DNA of 64,000 nucleotides from Chrysophaeum taylorii (Eukaryota; Sar; Pelagophyceae; Pelagomonadales; Pelagomonadaceae), in the NCBI GenBank assembly GCA_029834535.1, contig JAQMWT010000574.1:62001-126000 (forward strand). The letters run 5' to 3'. A model generated the notes under the pieces. It worked only from the letters and a program-made list of their open reading frames with translations, searched no databases and had not been told where the DNA came from. The translations under genes and the position numbers were made by a program. Below are positions 44,923 through 55,078 of the stretch, piece after piece. The stretch's first letter is position 1. The number at the start of each line of letters is the position of its first letter.

Positions 44923-45252
44923 TTAAAGGACGCCGAGATCGAGCTTGGTTTTGTCGGGTCCGTCGGTTACCTGGAAGAGGCGCGACATGAAAATGGCCTC
45001 GCGCTCCTTTTCTTTGGCCGCTTGCGCCTTGAGCGTCTGTTTCTTGCGGGAGAGGGCCTTCTTCTTGCCTCTGCCGAAGGGGGGGCCGTTGGGCCTTTGC
45101 TTGAACTTGCGCATGTTCTCTAAGTTTCGTTGCCGTTTTTCCTTCTTGGTGTTGCGCCGGCACGCCTCGAGAGCGGTGCTGCGGTCGGTCGACGGCGGCG
45201 GCACGAAGGCCGAGGCGAGGCCGACGAGCAAAAGAGCCACAGCTGGGCGCAT
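44923..45252 (-). CDS. Small basic plastid-targeted protein
   Basis: ATG at 45252, 109 aa, one exon. The N-terminus MRPAVALLLVGLASAFVPPP is a signal peptide ending in the ASA-Phe motif that directs proteins into complex plastids of heterokonts and relatives. The remaining 90 residues are very basic (KKEKRQRNLENMRKFKQR, GRGKKKALSRKKQTLKAQ) and end LFQVTDGPDKTKLDLGVL. Composition suggests RNA or ribosome binding in the plastid stroma, but I do not recognise the family. It is divergent from the PWWP gene, with 160 bp between start codons. Confidence 0.7.
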   Translation of the reverse strand: MRPAVALLLVGLASAFVPPPSTDRSTALEACRRNTKKEKRQRNLENMRKFKQRPNGPPFGRGKKKALSRKKQTLKAQAAKEKEREAIFMSRLFQVTDGPDKTKLDLGVL

Positions 45253-45412
45253 AATCAATCGCTTAAGATGTTGTTGACCTCAAGCAGGAAGGAAGACACA
45301 CGGCAATCGTGCGTCAGATAAGTCCGTTTGTTCAACGGGCCTCTATCAGTCAGTCAGTCAGTCACAACTCGGCGCGCTTGATCGGCATATTTTATGCGCT
45401 TTGCACCATAAT

Positions 45413-48400
45413 ATGGTGGAAAGGGGTCGGGGCTACGTCTCTGGGGACGTCGCCTGGGCGAAGCTCCAGGGGCTGCCGTGGTGGCCGTGCGTGGTTTTCG
45501 AGACGTGGGACGAGCTGATAAAGTGGGATCTGCCGCACAAGGTCGAAGACAAGCCCCTCGTTGAGGCACACCAAGTGGTGTGCTGCTTTCTCCACACCTA
45601 CAACCTCCAGGTCTTTGAGAAAGGGACCGCGGCGATCCGGGGGTGGGAGGATTCGGAATTTAAGGAGGCGATTAACTGCGTGAGGCGGGCTTCGCCGGGA
45701 TGTCGGACGAGTGACCACGATTCGCGCGCGCCGGCGTCTCGATTTGCGTCTCGACGTCTTGACGGTCGTCGCAGGAAGCGGCGGCGGCAGGCGATTCGGG
45801 ATGCGATGGAGCTCGTCATGTTGGCACGGGGCGAGATCGACGACGTGCACCAGGACGAGGAGGCGAAGAAGCGGCAGATGCCGTCCGAGTCGAGCCAAGA
45901 ACCTCCCGCCAAGCGCGCGAGAACGCGATCCTCGACGGCGGCGGCCGCCGTCGAGGATGCCCTGGCCGCCGCGCCAAAGGACTGGCTCGAGGCGCTGCGT
46001 TTGCTTCGCGGCATGACGGCGGCGAACGGTCGCGAGATCAAGCATGTCGTCGACACCGCCGCCAGGTTGGCGAGGGAGGCCGGCGCGAGCGCCCGAGTGC
46101 TCGGACGCCTCTCGCAGTGCGTCTCGGACCCCCTCTTTCGGACCGAAGACGCGGGCCTCTGCCGCATCATGGGTCTCCGGATCCTCGAAGACTACACGAG
46201 CGCTTCCAGCGCCGAGGACGCTGCGGAGGCGAGCCACGTCTCGGTCGACGAGACGGCGCCGGCGCCGGCGCCGACGCCGGCCCGAGACGAAGAGCAGCCT
46301 CGGTATCCGCAGCGAGACGCGCCCGAACCGCAACTACTGCGGGAGGATCCCCCGCAGCAGCAGCAGCAGGAGGAGGAGGAGGCCGAGGACCCGGCTTCGG
46401 AAGCACCGGCCGCATCGATCGTTTTGCACGAGGAGGAACCGGCGCAATTGCCGTCGTCGCAGCCGCCAAGAGTGATCTCGACGCCCGACGCGCCCGTCGA
46501 GCGGCCGACCCCTTTGGCGCTGGTCGAGCCGCCGCGCCCGCCGCAGCCCACTCAAATGATCGTGACTCGAGACGCGGTGGTCCAGCCGCTACCGGTCGAT
46601 CGGCAGACCCCCGCCGCGCGCGTCCAAGTCCCGAGCCCGCCGCGGCCGACGCGGGTGATCGTGGCGCTAGAGGTGCCGATCGAGCAGCCGAGCCACGACG
46701 TAGGGGTCGTACTACCGAGGCACGACGTGCTGCTCGCGCCGCAGCCCGCACCGGCGATCGTGGGAGAAGATGCGGCGCCACCACCACCGAGCCGCGAAAA
46801 AGGTTTGGTCGCGGCGACGAGCGAATACGACGACGAAAGGACCACCGAAAAACTGTTGTCTTTGGAGCCGTCGCGCCGCGACGGCGACGACGCGCCGGTC
46901 GTCGCCGCGCCCCCCAGTCACGAAGACGTCGCCGAGGCGCCGAGCAGGCCGCAGAGCCCCGTGGCATTTGCCGGGCGGCGACACCCCGACGGTCGGCGTC
47001 TCGCGAGCGGTTCGGACGGCGCGCCGACGACGCTCGCGTGGCTCGTGGCCGACGGCGTCGTGACGCCCGGCGAGCTGCTCCTGGAGCAGCCCGACGGCAC
47101 GATCATCCGCGCTGAGGTTTTGGGCGACGGGAAATTGATGTGGCGCGAGATGGAATTCGCAGACGTCGAACAGTTTGTCGCGGCGGCACGAGAAGCCAAC
47201 GGGCTTCGCGCGCCGCGCGCGACGCAGGCCAGACGCGTCTGGGAGCGCATCAAGCACGTCCCGAGCGGCCGGCCGCTCTCGTCGTTCTTGCCCAAGCCCG
47301 CGGAGGAGAGTCCGACGCAGCAGCAGCAGCAGCATTCGTCGCCGGGGGCGCAATCGTCGTCGGCGACGCATTCGCGAGACGCGCACCATAGAAAGCAAGA
47401 CGCGACGACGACGACGACGACGACGACGAAGCGCGAGCGCGAGCGAAGCAGCCGCAAGCGGAGTCGAAGTAACCGGAAGGACGAGGATTCGAGAAAGCGC
47501 AAGGAGGAGCACGCGCGGCCGCACGTCAAGGCGACCATCTCGGTCTCGAGGCTCGCGTTCTCCGACCCGCCCGCGTTCCTCGCGACGCATCCTCAGGCGA
47601 CCGACGCGGCCTCGGCGGCCGACGCGACGCGCAAGGAGACGCCGCTGAGCGAGTACTGGACGAGCAAGGTCTCGAGCACGGAAAGCGCGGCGAGCGTCTG
47701 GGACGACGGGTACTTCACGGACGACTCCGGGGACGAGGAGGTGAAGACCTCGAACAACGAGACGACGACGCAAGACGACGAGGACGTCGTTCGCGCGCTC
47801 GCCGAAGATCTCGGGCAGCAGCATCAGCAGCAGCAGCAGCGCGCTTCGCGGCGGCCCAAGCGCGGTCGTCGCGACGCGCTCCTGCGCATGCGGGGAATCG
47901 TCGACGGCCTCGCCCAAAATCGGCTCGACCCGCACGCGCTCGTGAGTTGCGAGCCCTACGACGACGCGACGCGATATTCTCCCGCTAACAACGGCGGAGA
48001 GACGACGACGACGACGACGACGACGCGCGCCGGGTCCTCCTCCTCCTCCTCCTCCTCCCAGCAGCCCTTCTCTTTGGTCGTGCACCCCGACGCGGCGTTT
48101 CTGTGCGACCTTCACGCACACCTGGCCGAAGCCGAGATAATCGGACTGCTCGGCGGCCGTTGGGACGCCGCGCGGCGCGCGATGCACGTCCAGGCACCCT
48201 TTCCGTGCCGGGCGACGCCGCGCGACGACGACGGCGCGACCGACGTCGAGATGGACCCGACGTCCGAACTCCAGGTCCGCGAGATAATCCGCAGCCACGG
48301 CATGGAGGTCGTTGGATGGTACCACTCGCACCCGAAGTTTGCCGCCGAGCCGAGCGTCACCGACATCGACAACCAGCGCAGTTACCAAGGTCTCTTTCAC

Positions 48401-49831
48401 GACGATCGGTCGGGCCTCCAGCCTTTTATCGGTCTGATCGTCGGCACCTACGACAGCGCCAGTCCGAGCCCGAGCTCGATATTTCGCTACTTTCACGTCG
48501 CGCCGCCACCCGACGCGTACGCGAAAGAGGGTGCTGCTGCTTCCCAATGGACGACCGCCGAGAGCGACGACAATCACGAGGGTCTTCGCGACACAGGAGG
48601 AGGAGAGCTGCCGGGATTCGACTCTCAGGCGGGACGACCGAGGACGGACTCGGTGGCCACCGACGAGTATCCCGAGGAGAACGACGAAGACCGACGACAA
48701 CAACGCTCCTCGCGGAGCGGTCGCCGGCATAGCCGCCGCGAGGAAGGCGGTGGGGGTTCTACTTCTTCTTCGAACCGACGGCAAGGACCGCCGCCGCCGA
48801 TGATTCCCATGTCGCTTCGCGCCAAGGTCCGCTCGTATCGGCGGCATCTCGACGCCGCCGAGCGCCAGGAGCGGCGACTTAACGGTCCGCCGGAGCCTCC
48901 GGTCCCGAGACAGTCGGAGGCACCGTTCAATTTCGCAAAGCTCTGCGGCTTTGGATGCCTGTGTTGCCCGCCGAACAAAGGTCGCCGGGCCGATCTCGGA
49001 GGAGACCGGGCGGCGGCGGCGGCGGCGAAGCAACCCGTGACCGCGGCGCAAGTGATCTCCGCGGCGAATCTAGCCGCCGCGACGCAGGTTGCGCCGCCCT
49101 GGCAATTGCCCGCGATTATTCCCGACGGAGCGCAACCGGGTGGATACTACGGACCGGGCGGCGGCGGCCTCGCGGCAGAAGCCCTCCCGCCGGTCTTTGT
49201 TGGAGGTGATCCCCGAGTGGTCGCGGCTGCGTTCGCGCATCAAGGAGCCGGCGATTTTCCCCTCAACCCGCAGGGCGGCGATCGTATTTTTTCGGAGCAT
49301 TCCGAGCAATCCGAGCAATCGGGGGGGAAGAGCGACGAGGAGCGACGACGGCGTCAGAGACCGGGCCGGGGCGAAGCCGTGGTGGATTCGAATTCGAATT
49401 CGAATTCGAATTCGAACGACGCGGCGAAGAAAACGCGCGAAGAGGTCATCGATGCCATCTGCGGCGCCGTCAAGGAACGCGTCGACAGAGCCAGGCGACA
49501 GGCGGCCCCGGACGACGCGGGCGCCGCGTGGGCTCGCCTCGAAGAACGCTACGGCCGGTCGAAGCTGAGCTGCGTCGCGCATACCGTGCGTCAACTCGGC
49601 AGGTACTACGGCCGCCACGAACGGCGCGTCGACCTCGCGACCCAATGGCGCAAGGACCTCGCGAAATGGGAAAAACTCCTGCACTCGCTAGCCCCCTGGA
49701 CGCTCAAGATGGCCGTCGAGCCCGACGACAGAATCGATTTCCTTTCCGACGTCTTTGTGTACATGCACGCCTGCTGGCGGACCAAACCAAAACGCAAAAG
49801 ACCGCCGCAGCCGTCTCGTCGTCGCTCCTAG
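45413..49831 (+). CDS. PWWP - RAMA - JAMM/MPN domain protein (MPND/MYSM1-related)
   Basis: One exon from ATG 45413 encodes 1,472 aa. A PWWP domain starts at about residue 10 (SGDVAWAKLQGLPWWPCVVF); such domains bind methylated histone tails and DNA. A helical segment and long Pro/Glu-rich linkers follow. At about 538-600 lies a RAMA-like domain (LVADGVVTPGELLLEQPDG, ADGKLMW-like GDGKLMWREMEF). The MPN core at about 895-1045 has the Glu in EAEIIGLLGG and the metal ligands in GWYHSHPKFAAEPSVTDID (His971, His973, Asp984), so the JAMM motif is complete. Animal MPND has RAMA plus MPN, and MYSM1 deubiquitinates histone H2A; neither has PWWP. A conserved-looking helical domain ends the chain (ATQWRKDLAKWEKLLHSLAP). 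Probably a chromatin deubiquitinase. Confidence 0.85.
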   Translation: MVERGRGYVSGDVAWAKLQGLPWWPCVVFETWDELIKWDLPHKVEDKPLVEAHQVVCCFLHTYNLQVFEKGTAAIRGWEDSEFKEAINCVRRASPGCRTSDHDSRAPASRFASRRLDGRRRKRRRQAIRDAMELVMLARGEIDDVHQDEEAKKRQMPSESSQEPPAKRARTRSSTAAAAVEDALAAAPKDWLEALRLLRGMTAANGREIKHVVDTAARLAREAGASARVLGRLSQCVSDPLFRTEDAGLCRIMGLRILEDYTSASSAEDAAEASHVSVDETAPAPAPTPARDEEQPRYPQRDAPEPQLLREDPPQQQQQEEEEAEDPASEAPAASIVLHEEEPAQLPSSQPPRVISTPDAPVERPTPLALVEPPRPPQPTQMIVTRDAVVQPLPVDRQTPAARVQVPSPPRPTRVIVALEVPIEQPSHDVGVVLPRHDVLLAPQPAPAIVGEDAAPPPPSREKGLVAATSEYDDERTTEKLLSLEPSRRDGDDAPVVAAPPSHEDVAEAPSRPQSPVAFAGRRHPDGRRLASGSDGAPTTLAWLVADGVVTPGELLLEQPDGTIIRAEVLGDGKLMWREMEFADVEQFVAAAREANGLRAPRATQARRVWERIKHVPSGRPLSSFLPKPAEESPTQQQQQHSSPGAQSSSATHSRDAHHRKQDATTTTTTTTKRERERSSRKRSRSNRKDEDSRKRKEEHARPHVKATISVSRLAFSDPPAFLATHPQATDAASAADATRKETPLSEYWTSKVSSTESAASVWDDGYFTDDSGDEEVKTSNNETTTQDDEDVVRALAEDLGQQHQQQQQRASRRPKRGRRDALLRMRGIVDGLAQNRLDPHALVSCEPYDDATRYSPANNGGETTTTTTTTRAGSSSSSSSSQQPFSLVVHPDAAFLCDLHAHLAEAEIIGLLGGRWDAARRAMHVQAPFPCRATPRDDDGATDVEMDPTSELQVREIIRSHGMEVVGWYHSHPKFAAEPSVTDIDNQRSYQGLFHDDRSGLQPFIGLIVGTYDSASPSPSSIFRYFHVAPPPDAYAKEGAAASQWTTAESDDNHEGLRDTGGGELPGFDSQAGRPRTDSVATDEYPEENDEDRRQQRSSRSGRRHSRREEGGGGSTSSSNRRQGPPPPMIPMSLRAKVRSYRRHLDAAERQERRLNGPPEPPVPRQSEAPFNFAKLCGFGCLCCPPNKGRRADLGGDRAAAAAAKQPVTAAQVISAANLAAATQVAPPWQLPAIIPDGAQPGGYYGPGGGGLAAEALPPVFVGGDPRVVAAAFAHQGAGDFPLNPQGGDRIFSEHSEQSEQSGGKSDEERRRRQRPGRGEAVVDSNSNSNSNSNDAAKKTREEVIDAICGAVKERVDRARRQAAPDDAGAAWARLEERYGRSKLSCVAHTVRQLGRYYGRHERRVDLATQWRKDLAKWEKLLHSLAPWTLKMAVEPDDRIDFLSDVFVYMHACWRTKPKRKRPPQPSRRRS

Positions 49832-50360
49832 CGACGACGCTGCTGCTTCTTCTCTCGCGTTTTCTTTTCGCTGCGCGACCTCGGCGCGCGATCACTACCG
49901 CGCTGTTTATCCTGGTGGTGGGATCCTCCTCCGCGATGCGCCGAGTCTCTTGCCGCGCCGTGCTCGACAGATAAAGAAAAACCCTTATCCTCGCCGCATT
50001 TGATGTTTTACGGAGCTCGCTTTTGTTCTTCTTCCTTCCTTCCTTCCTTCCTTCCTTCCTTCCTTTGGTGCTTTTCCTCCGCCGCCGCCGCCGCCGCCCG
50101 GGGCACCTTTCGTCGTCGAGGGCTGGTCAAACAAACTCGAGACCTGGCTAATCTAGTATTCTATATCATACCACGCGAGATGGGGACATTCTTGTTGTGC
50201 ACCGGCCACCACCACCACCACCAAATCAAATCAAATCAAATCACCACCACCAATGGACTTCGGCGACGCGTTCGCGACGGCTTCGGATAATAATATCAAG
50301 GAAAACATATTATTACGACGGTGCGACAGCTCCTGTTGAGCGTGGTAGCCGGTCGTGGTT
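49832..50360. other. Convergent intergenic region with simple repeats
   Basis: Contains a (CTTC/TTCC)n tract at 50031-50064 and four CAAAT units at 50222-50241. It lies between two convergent genes and is probably 3' flank of both. No coding or RNA gene was recognised. Confidence 0.5.
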
Positions 50361-51811
50361 TTAGACGACGAAATCGAGGATCCTCCTGGAAACGAGGCCT
50401 GGTTCGACGAGATCCGAGTCGGGCGGCGCGAGTCTCGCCGACGACGTTGGTGGCGCGCTTCGAGGTCTCGACGCCGAGGGCAGGCGTTTTGCACGGGGGG
50501 ATTTTCGAGATGGTCGATATTCTGGGGGTTCCACCGGGTCGCCGCAGGCGCTCTGTGCACCACTCCGTGCCGTGTCGTCGTCGTCGGCGCGACAAGAGGC
50601 AACGACGGTGCGAGCTCGGACAATGAGTCCGTCGCACGCGGCGAACCCCGCAGCCTCCCATGCGCCGACGAGAGCCCGGAGGCGGTTGACGTCAGAAGCC
50701 CGCGCGCCGAGCGCCGTTCGTAGCTTTGCGCGCAGCGCGGCAAAGGCGACGACGAGGGACTTGGTGGACGGGGAAGCAACAGAGTGGTCGGTCGGGCATT
50801 TATGCGGAGGCGGCGGTGGCGCCTCGGGGACGCAGTCATCATCATCATCAAAGGCGGCATATGCGGGCATCGGGGCTTCGACATCAGTCGATGCTCTAGC
50901 CGACGTTGGCGCGCACGCGGGGGCGGACGTCTGGTTGTTTTTTGACGGCCGATAGCAGCAGCACTGGCCGCGACGGTGCGTGGCCTTGAAGACGTCGGCA
51001 AGCTCACGCGCGAGCTCGGGAGCGATAGGCTCTTGGTCATCAAGGATCTGGTCGGCGTACTTCTCGAGGTCCCCGTCGTTTCCGTCCGCTTCGTCGGCGC
51101 GCTCGGCACGGGCGACCCGGCGTAGGCGCCTGCGGACGACCAAGGGCGTCGGGAGCTTCCCCGCCTCAGCGAATCGCGAGCAGAGCCTGTAGACCACAAC
51201 GGGCCGCGAGTATCCGCCGACGAAGGTCTCGACGCTATACGCGTGGCCGTCGGGCTGCCCGCACGCGAGGCACGGGGGCCAGCAACGCGGACCCGGCCAC
51301 CGCATCGCGTAGACGTCGAACGCGCCGCGCGGAGGGCGGTGGGGTCGGGGCCCGGCGTGCTTGCGGCATCGCCGCGCCCTTCCGGCGTGCACCGCGACGC
51401 AGGTCGCGCACGGCTCGGGCGGCTCGACGTCGACGCGCACCGCGCACCCGGTTCGGGCGAGGACGTCGACGACGCGTTCGCACAGCTCGTCGAGTGCTGC
51501 GATACGGCGGTCGGTCGAGACGAAGACGACCCAGTTTTGCATGCTGCTCGACGAAGAAGAAGAAGAAGAAGAGCATTCGTCGTCCTTGAAGGGCTTGCTG
51601 CGCTTGGCGTCGAGCACGAAGCAGCCGATCCTCGGGTCCCAGACCTCGCCGCCGGCGGGAGGGGCGTCGTCGCTCTTCCGCTGCGCGAGCCGCGCGATCG
51701 AGAGACGCCTGTGCTATGGGGTCGCACGCGACGACAAAGAAGACGCACTGGGCCCGCCGAGCAGCCTTGCGCTTGGCACGCAACGTTCGCTTCGCTTCGC
51801 GCGACCGCGGC

Positions 51812-51845
<34 letters not shown>

Positions 51846-51969
51846 GCTCCTTCGTCGGTGGACTCCTCCTCCTGCTCCGAGAGGGCGACTGCCGCTTGAA
51901 GGACGGGTTGACGCGACTCTCGCGCCGCACGAGAACTGGGCCGCAGCTCGTCCACAACAACGTCGGCAT
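50361..51969 (-). CDS. Unknown protein, Cys-containing central domain
   Basis: Exon 1 is 51969-51749 and exon 2 is 51708-50361, with a 40-nt intron (GTGCGT...CACAG); 522 aa. After splicing, the chain runs from a basic, Ser/Arg-rich N-terminus with an Asp run into a compact domain. That domain reads SDDAPPAGGEVWDPRIGCFV, then NWVVFVSTDRRIAALDELCE, then a set of Cys/His residues (EPCATC, CRKH, CWPPCLACG) that could bind zinc. The second half is low complexity except for a helix near the end (NRLRALVGAWEAAGF). I do not recognise the family. Its start codon is 68 bp from that of the divergent SRPK-like kinase, so the two may be co-regulated. Confidence 0.6.
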
Positions 51970-52037
51970 GACCGCGAAACAAATCTTCTTCAACGGACCG
52001 TGACCGTTTGGTTTTGCTGCGCGATGCGCGCTTGAAG
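51970..52037. promoter_or_regulatory. 68-bp divergent promoter
   Basis: Only 68 bp separate the start codons of the unknown protein and the SRPK-like kinase. There is no room for two conventional promoters, so regulation is likely shared or extends into coding sequence. No clear core element is visible. Confidence 0.4.
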
Positions 52038-53389
52038 ATGCGAACCGCGCTGCGCGCGATCGAAAACGCGGCGACTCCGACGGGTAGCGAACGGCCGAAA
52101 CGCCGGAGCTTGGGCGAGGGGCGACCGAGTCACAAGAAACTCAAGCTCAACAGCGGCGGGAATAATAATAATAAGAAGAAGAAGCGCGTTGAAATCGACT
52201 ACGCGACCTTCATCGAACAGTTGGACGCCGCGACGACGCTGGCGAGCGCTGGAGGATCGTCGTCGTCGGAGGAGGATTCGTACGAGAGGGGCGGGTACCA
52301 TCGCGTCGCCGTGGGCGACGTGTTTAAACGGCGATACCGCGTCGTCTCCAAGCTCGGATGGGGGACGTACTCGACCGTGTGGCGGTGTTGGGACCAAGTC
52401 GCGGACGCCCCCGTGGCGCTCAAAATTCAGCGAGCCGAGTCGAGCTTTGCGGCCGCGGCGATTAACGAAGTGGTCATGCTCGAACGCGTCGCCGAGGCCG
52501 CGCCAAACGCGCCCGTCGTAAAGCTCCTAGATCACTTTTTTTTCGCGGGACCCAACGGCAACCACGTGTGCCTCGTCCTCGAGTGCCTCGACGAGACGCT
52601 TCTCGTTGCCTGCAAGAGACGCAACGGCCTCCCGATTCATCAAGTCAAGGCCATCACGCGCGCCCTCCTCGACGCTCTTCGAATCCTCCACGACGACCTC
52701 GGCGTCGTCCACGGTGATCTCAAACCCGAGAACCTCATGCTCCGCGCCGGTTCTGGACCCGTCGGCGACCGTCTCCGCCTCGTCGACTTTGGACTCGCAT
52801 TCTTCGCCGACAGACAGCGCGGCGTCGATATCCAGACGCGGGAGTATCGATGTCCCGAGGGTCTCCTCGGCATCCACGACTACTCGCCCGCCGCCGACAT
52901 CTGGTCGGTCGGCTGCCTCGTCTTCGAGCTCGTCACGGGCGTCTTCCTATTCTCGGTCCCCTCCCCGTGCGGCCCTGCGCCAGACTGCTGCCTGAGTGAC
53001 TCATACCTACCCCGCAGGAAGAAGTACGACGGCTACGCTAAAGACGAGGCCCACCTCGCTCAAGCCGTGAGAATCGAACATCATGTGGATTGGATTGATT
53101 CATCATGCAGGTCGAACTCCTGGGGCCAATCCCCTTCTCGCTGGCGTCCCGCCGCGGGGCCAAGGCCGCGCGCTGGTTTTCCGCCGGGACCGCGACGCTC
53201 AATAACGTCGCGCCTCGGATCCCTACTCCCGGCGTCGACGCCATGGCCCACGTCCTCGAGGACGAACTTGGCTTCCCCAAGACCGAGGCCCAGGGCATAT
53301 CCACCTTCCTGCGCCCGTTCCTCCAGTTCGAACCAAGCCGCCGCATTACCGCGAGAGACGCGCTCAAATCGGACTGGCTCAAATTATAA
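52038..53389 (+). CDS. SRPK-like protein kinase (CMGC)
   Basis: Exons 52038-52966, 53018-53066 and 53111-53389 (introns 51 and 44 nt) give 418 aa. The glycine loop is VSKLGWGTYSTVWRCWD and the VAIK-type lysine is in VALKIQRAESS. The catalytic loop reads VVHGDLKPENLML, the magnesium loop VDFGLAFF, the activation end TREYRCPEGLLG, and then DIWSVGCLVFELVTG. Splicing restores the SRPK-typical KKYDGYAKDEAHLAQ, then VELLGPIPFSLA. The end RPFLQFEPSRRITARDALKSDWL closes the kinase domain. No long spacer insert interrupts the kinase domain. SRPKs phosphorylate Ser-Arg splicing factors. Position three of the usual HRD is kept but Arg is Gly (HGD), whereas SRPKs usually have HTD. Confidence 0.88.
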
Positions 53390-53753
53390 CCAACCACCCT
53401 ACCGGCTCTTTCGTCCCCCGTAAGAGCGGCGGCGGCGGCGGCGGCGGAATGAACCTTTTTTTCTTTGGAGGGAGGACCCGCAACTAATGCTCATCACCTC
53501 ATCACGCCCCGCCAGGATACCTCAAGCCCAAGACCACGCGCCCCCTTTTCCCATTCTCGCCTTGCAATCACCCGTGCGATGCTCTCGCTCTCAAGGCGGT
53601 CGCTCGATTGATTTTTCACGCACCATCCGATGAATTGACTTGACTTGACTTGACTTGACTTGAATTACCCCGCGTGTTCTCTTCGTCGCCGCGTGTTAGC
53701 CGACAAAGTAGTACGCAACTTCACGGGGTAACAAAATGAAGAGGAGGAGGGGA
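53390..53753. other. Convergent intergenic region
   Basis: About 360 bp between convergent stops, with a (GGC)n run at 53428-53447 and TGACT/TTGACTTGACT pentanucleotide repeats at 53637-53662. Nothing coding is seen. Confidence 0.5.
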
Positions 53754-55059
53754 TTAGGCGCGGCCGGAGGCTTTCTTTTTGTGTGCCTTACTTTGAACGT
53801 GGTTCTCCATTTGCTTCGCCGACTTGAAGGTCTTTTTGCACAATTCGCACGAAAACACGTTGACAATATCGTCGTCGTCGTCGGCATCGTCGCCGAGATC
53901 GTGGCCATTTGAAACAATCGGCGGCTGTTCGCCGCCATTCTTCGGAGAAGGCAGCGCCCCTTCGGCGTCGCCGTTCCGTGAGGTGGTGGTGGGTTCGCCG
54001 ACGTCGGAATGAGGACCACCTTGGTCGCCCGCGTCGTCGGGACCATTGCTCTTTTTCTGGGATTGCCTTCGTCGGCCCTTCTTGCCGCGCTTCGATCCGG
54101 ATCCAAGAACATCGTCGTCGTCGAGGTCGGCGAGAAGGGCCCCTGTGCGGACCTCGTATGCGTCGAAGGCTGAGTCGTCGGCCCGCTCGTTTCTCCATCG
54201 CTGACGCGCCAAAAGGTTCTCCTGTCGCTTGGCGTTCTTGTCGGCGACAGCCTTGGCGGCCTTGTCGGCCTTCTCCTTCTTAACTTGCGCGGCACGTCGC
54301 GCGACGCGGGGATCGCGCTTGCGGCACCACAGCGCGAGCTGCCGTACCATGTCCTGATATTCCTGCTTGGCCAACTTGCGCTCCCGCTTATTGTCCGCGT
54401 CGGCAGCCCTGCGGACTTGCCTCGGCAAGTCGCTCGCGACCTTCCATTTGTCGTAGGCCGCGAAGGTACGCTGCGAGGTGAAATCGACGAACACGTCGTA
54501 AAACTCCTTGACATCGTCCCAGGGTGACTTGGCGTCGCCAAACGGCGTCCGCTCCAAGCTCGGCCCAATCTCGGCCACCTCGGCATCCTCGACCATCGTG
54601 AACGCCTTCGAGTACACCGCCCAGAACGACCGATCCGATGTCCCGAACCCGTCGAAGGCGCTCGCGCTGAAATAAGGCCACAAATTCACCTCGTGCTTCT
54701 TGAGCCTGGGCCCGCGCCGCTCGTCTTCGCTGTCGTCCGTCGAATGCAAGTCGTCCATGCTTTCGCCGCCCCGCAAGATCTCGTCGCGATGCGCGTCATA
54801 CCACGCCTTCTCCCGCGCGTCCGACAAGCACTCGTACGCCCCCTGCAACTCTTTGAATCTTTCGTTCGCCGTCGCCACGTCATCCCCACGTTGCTGTGCC
54901 TTGTCCTGTCCACCGCCTCACGAGACACACATCCACGCCACGCACCGGATGGAGCTGAACCGCGAGCTTCTTATACGCTTTTCGCACATCCTCTTCGCTC
55001 GCGTCTCGACCAAGCCCGAGGACCTCGTAGTAACATTTCTTGGGCGTCGTGCCCACCAT
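53754..55059 (-). CDS. DNAJC21: DNAJC21/Jjj1-type J-domain and C2H2 protein
   Basis: Exon 1 is 55059-54946 and exon 2 is 54905-53754, with a 40-nt intron (GTGCGT...GACAG); 421 aa. The splice rebuilds the J domain: [29 protein letters not shown] joined to DKAQQRGDD, then [16 protein letters not shown], so the HPD triad spans the junction. A central region has [15 protein letters not shown] and the coiled coil [20 protein letters not shown] typical of this family. The C-terminal zinc finger is [20 protein letters not shown] with two His. Jjj1/DNAJC21 stimulates Hsp70 to recycle export factors from cytoplasmic pre-60S ribosomes. Human proteins have a second finger; here one is visible. Confidence 0.92.
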
Positions 55060-55078
55060 GCGAACGCGACAAATTCGA

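Noticed and set aside
46712-49051. 779-codon minus-strand frame
   Set aside because: Antisense to the PWWP-RAMA-JAMM gene, no recognisable motif.
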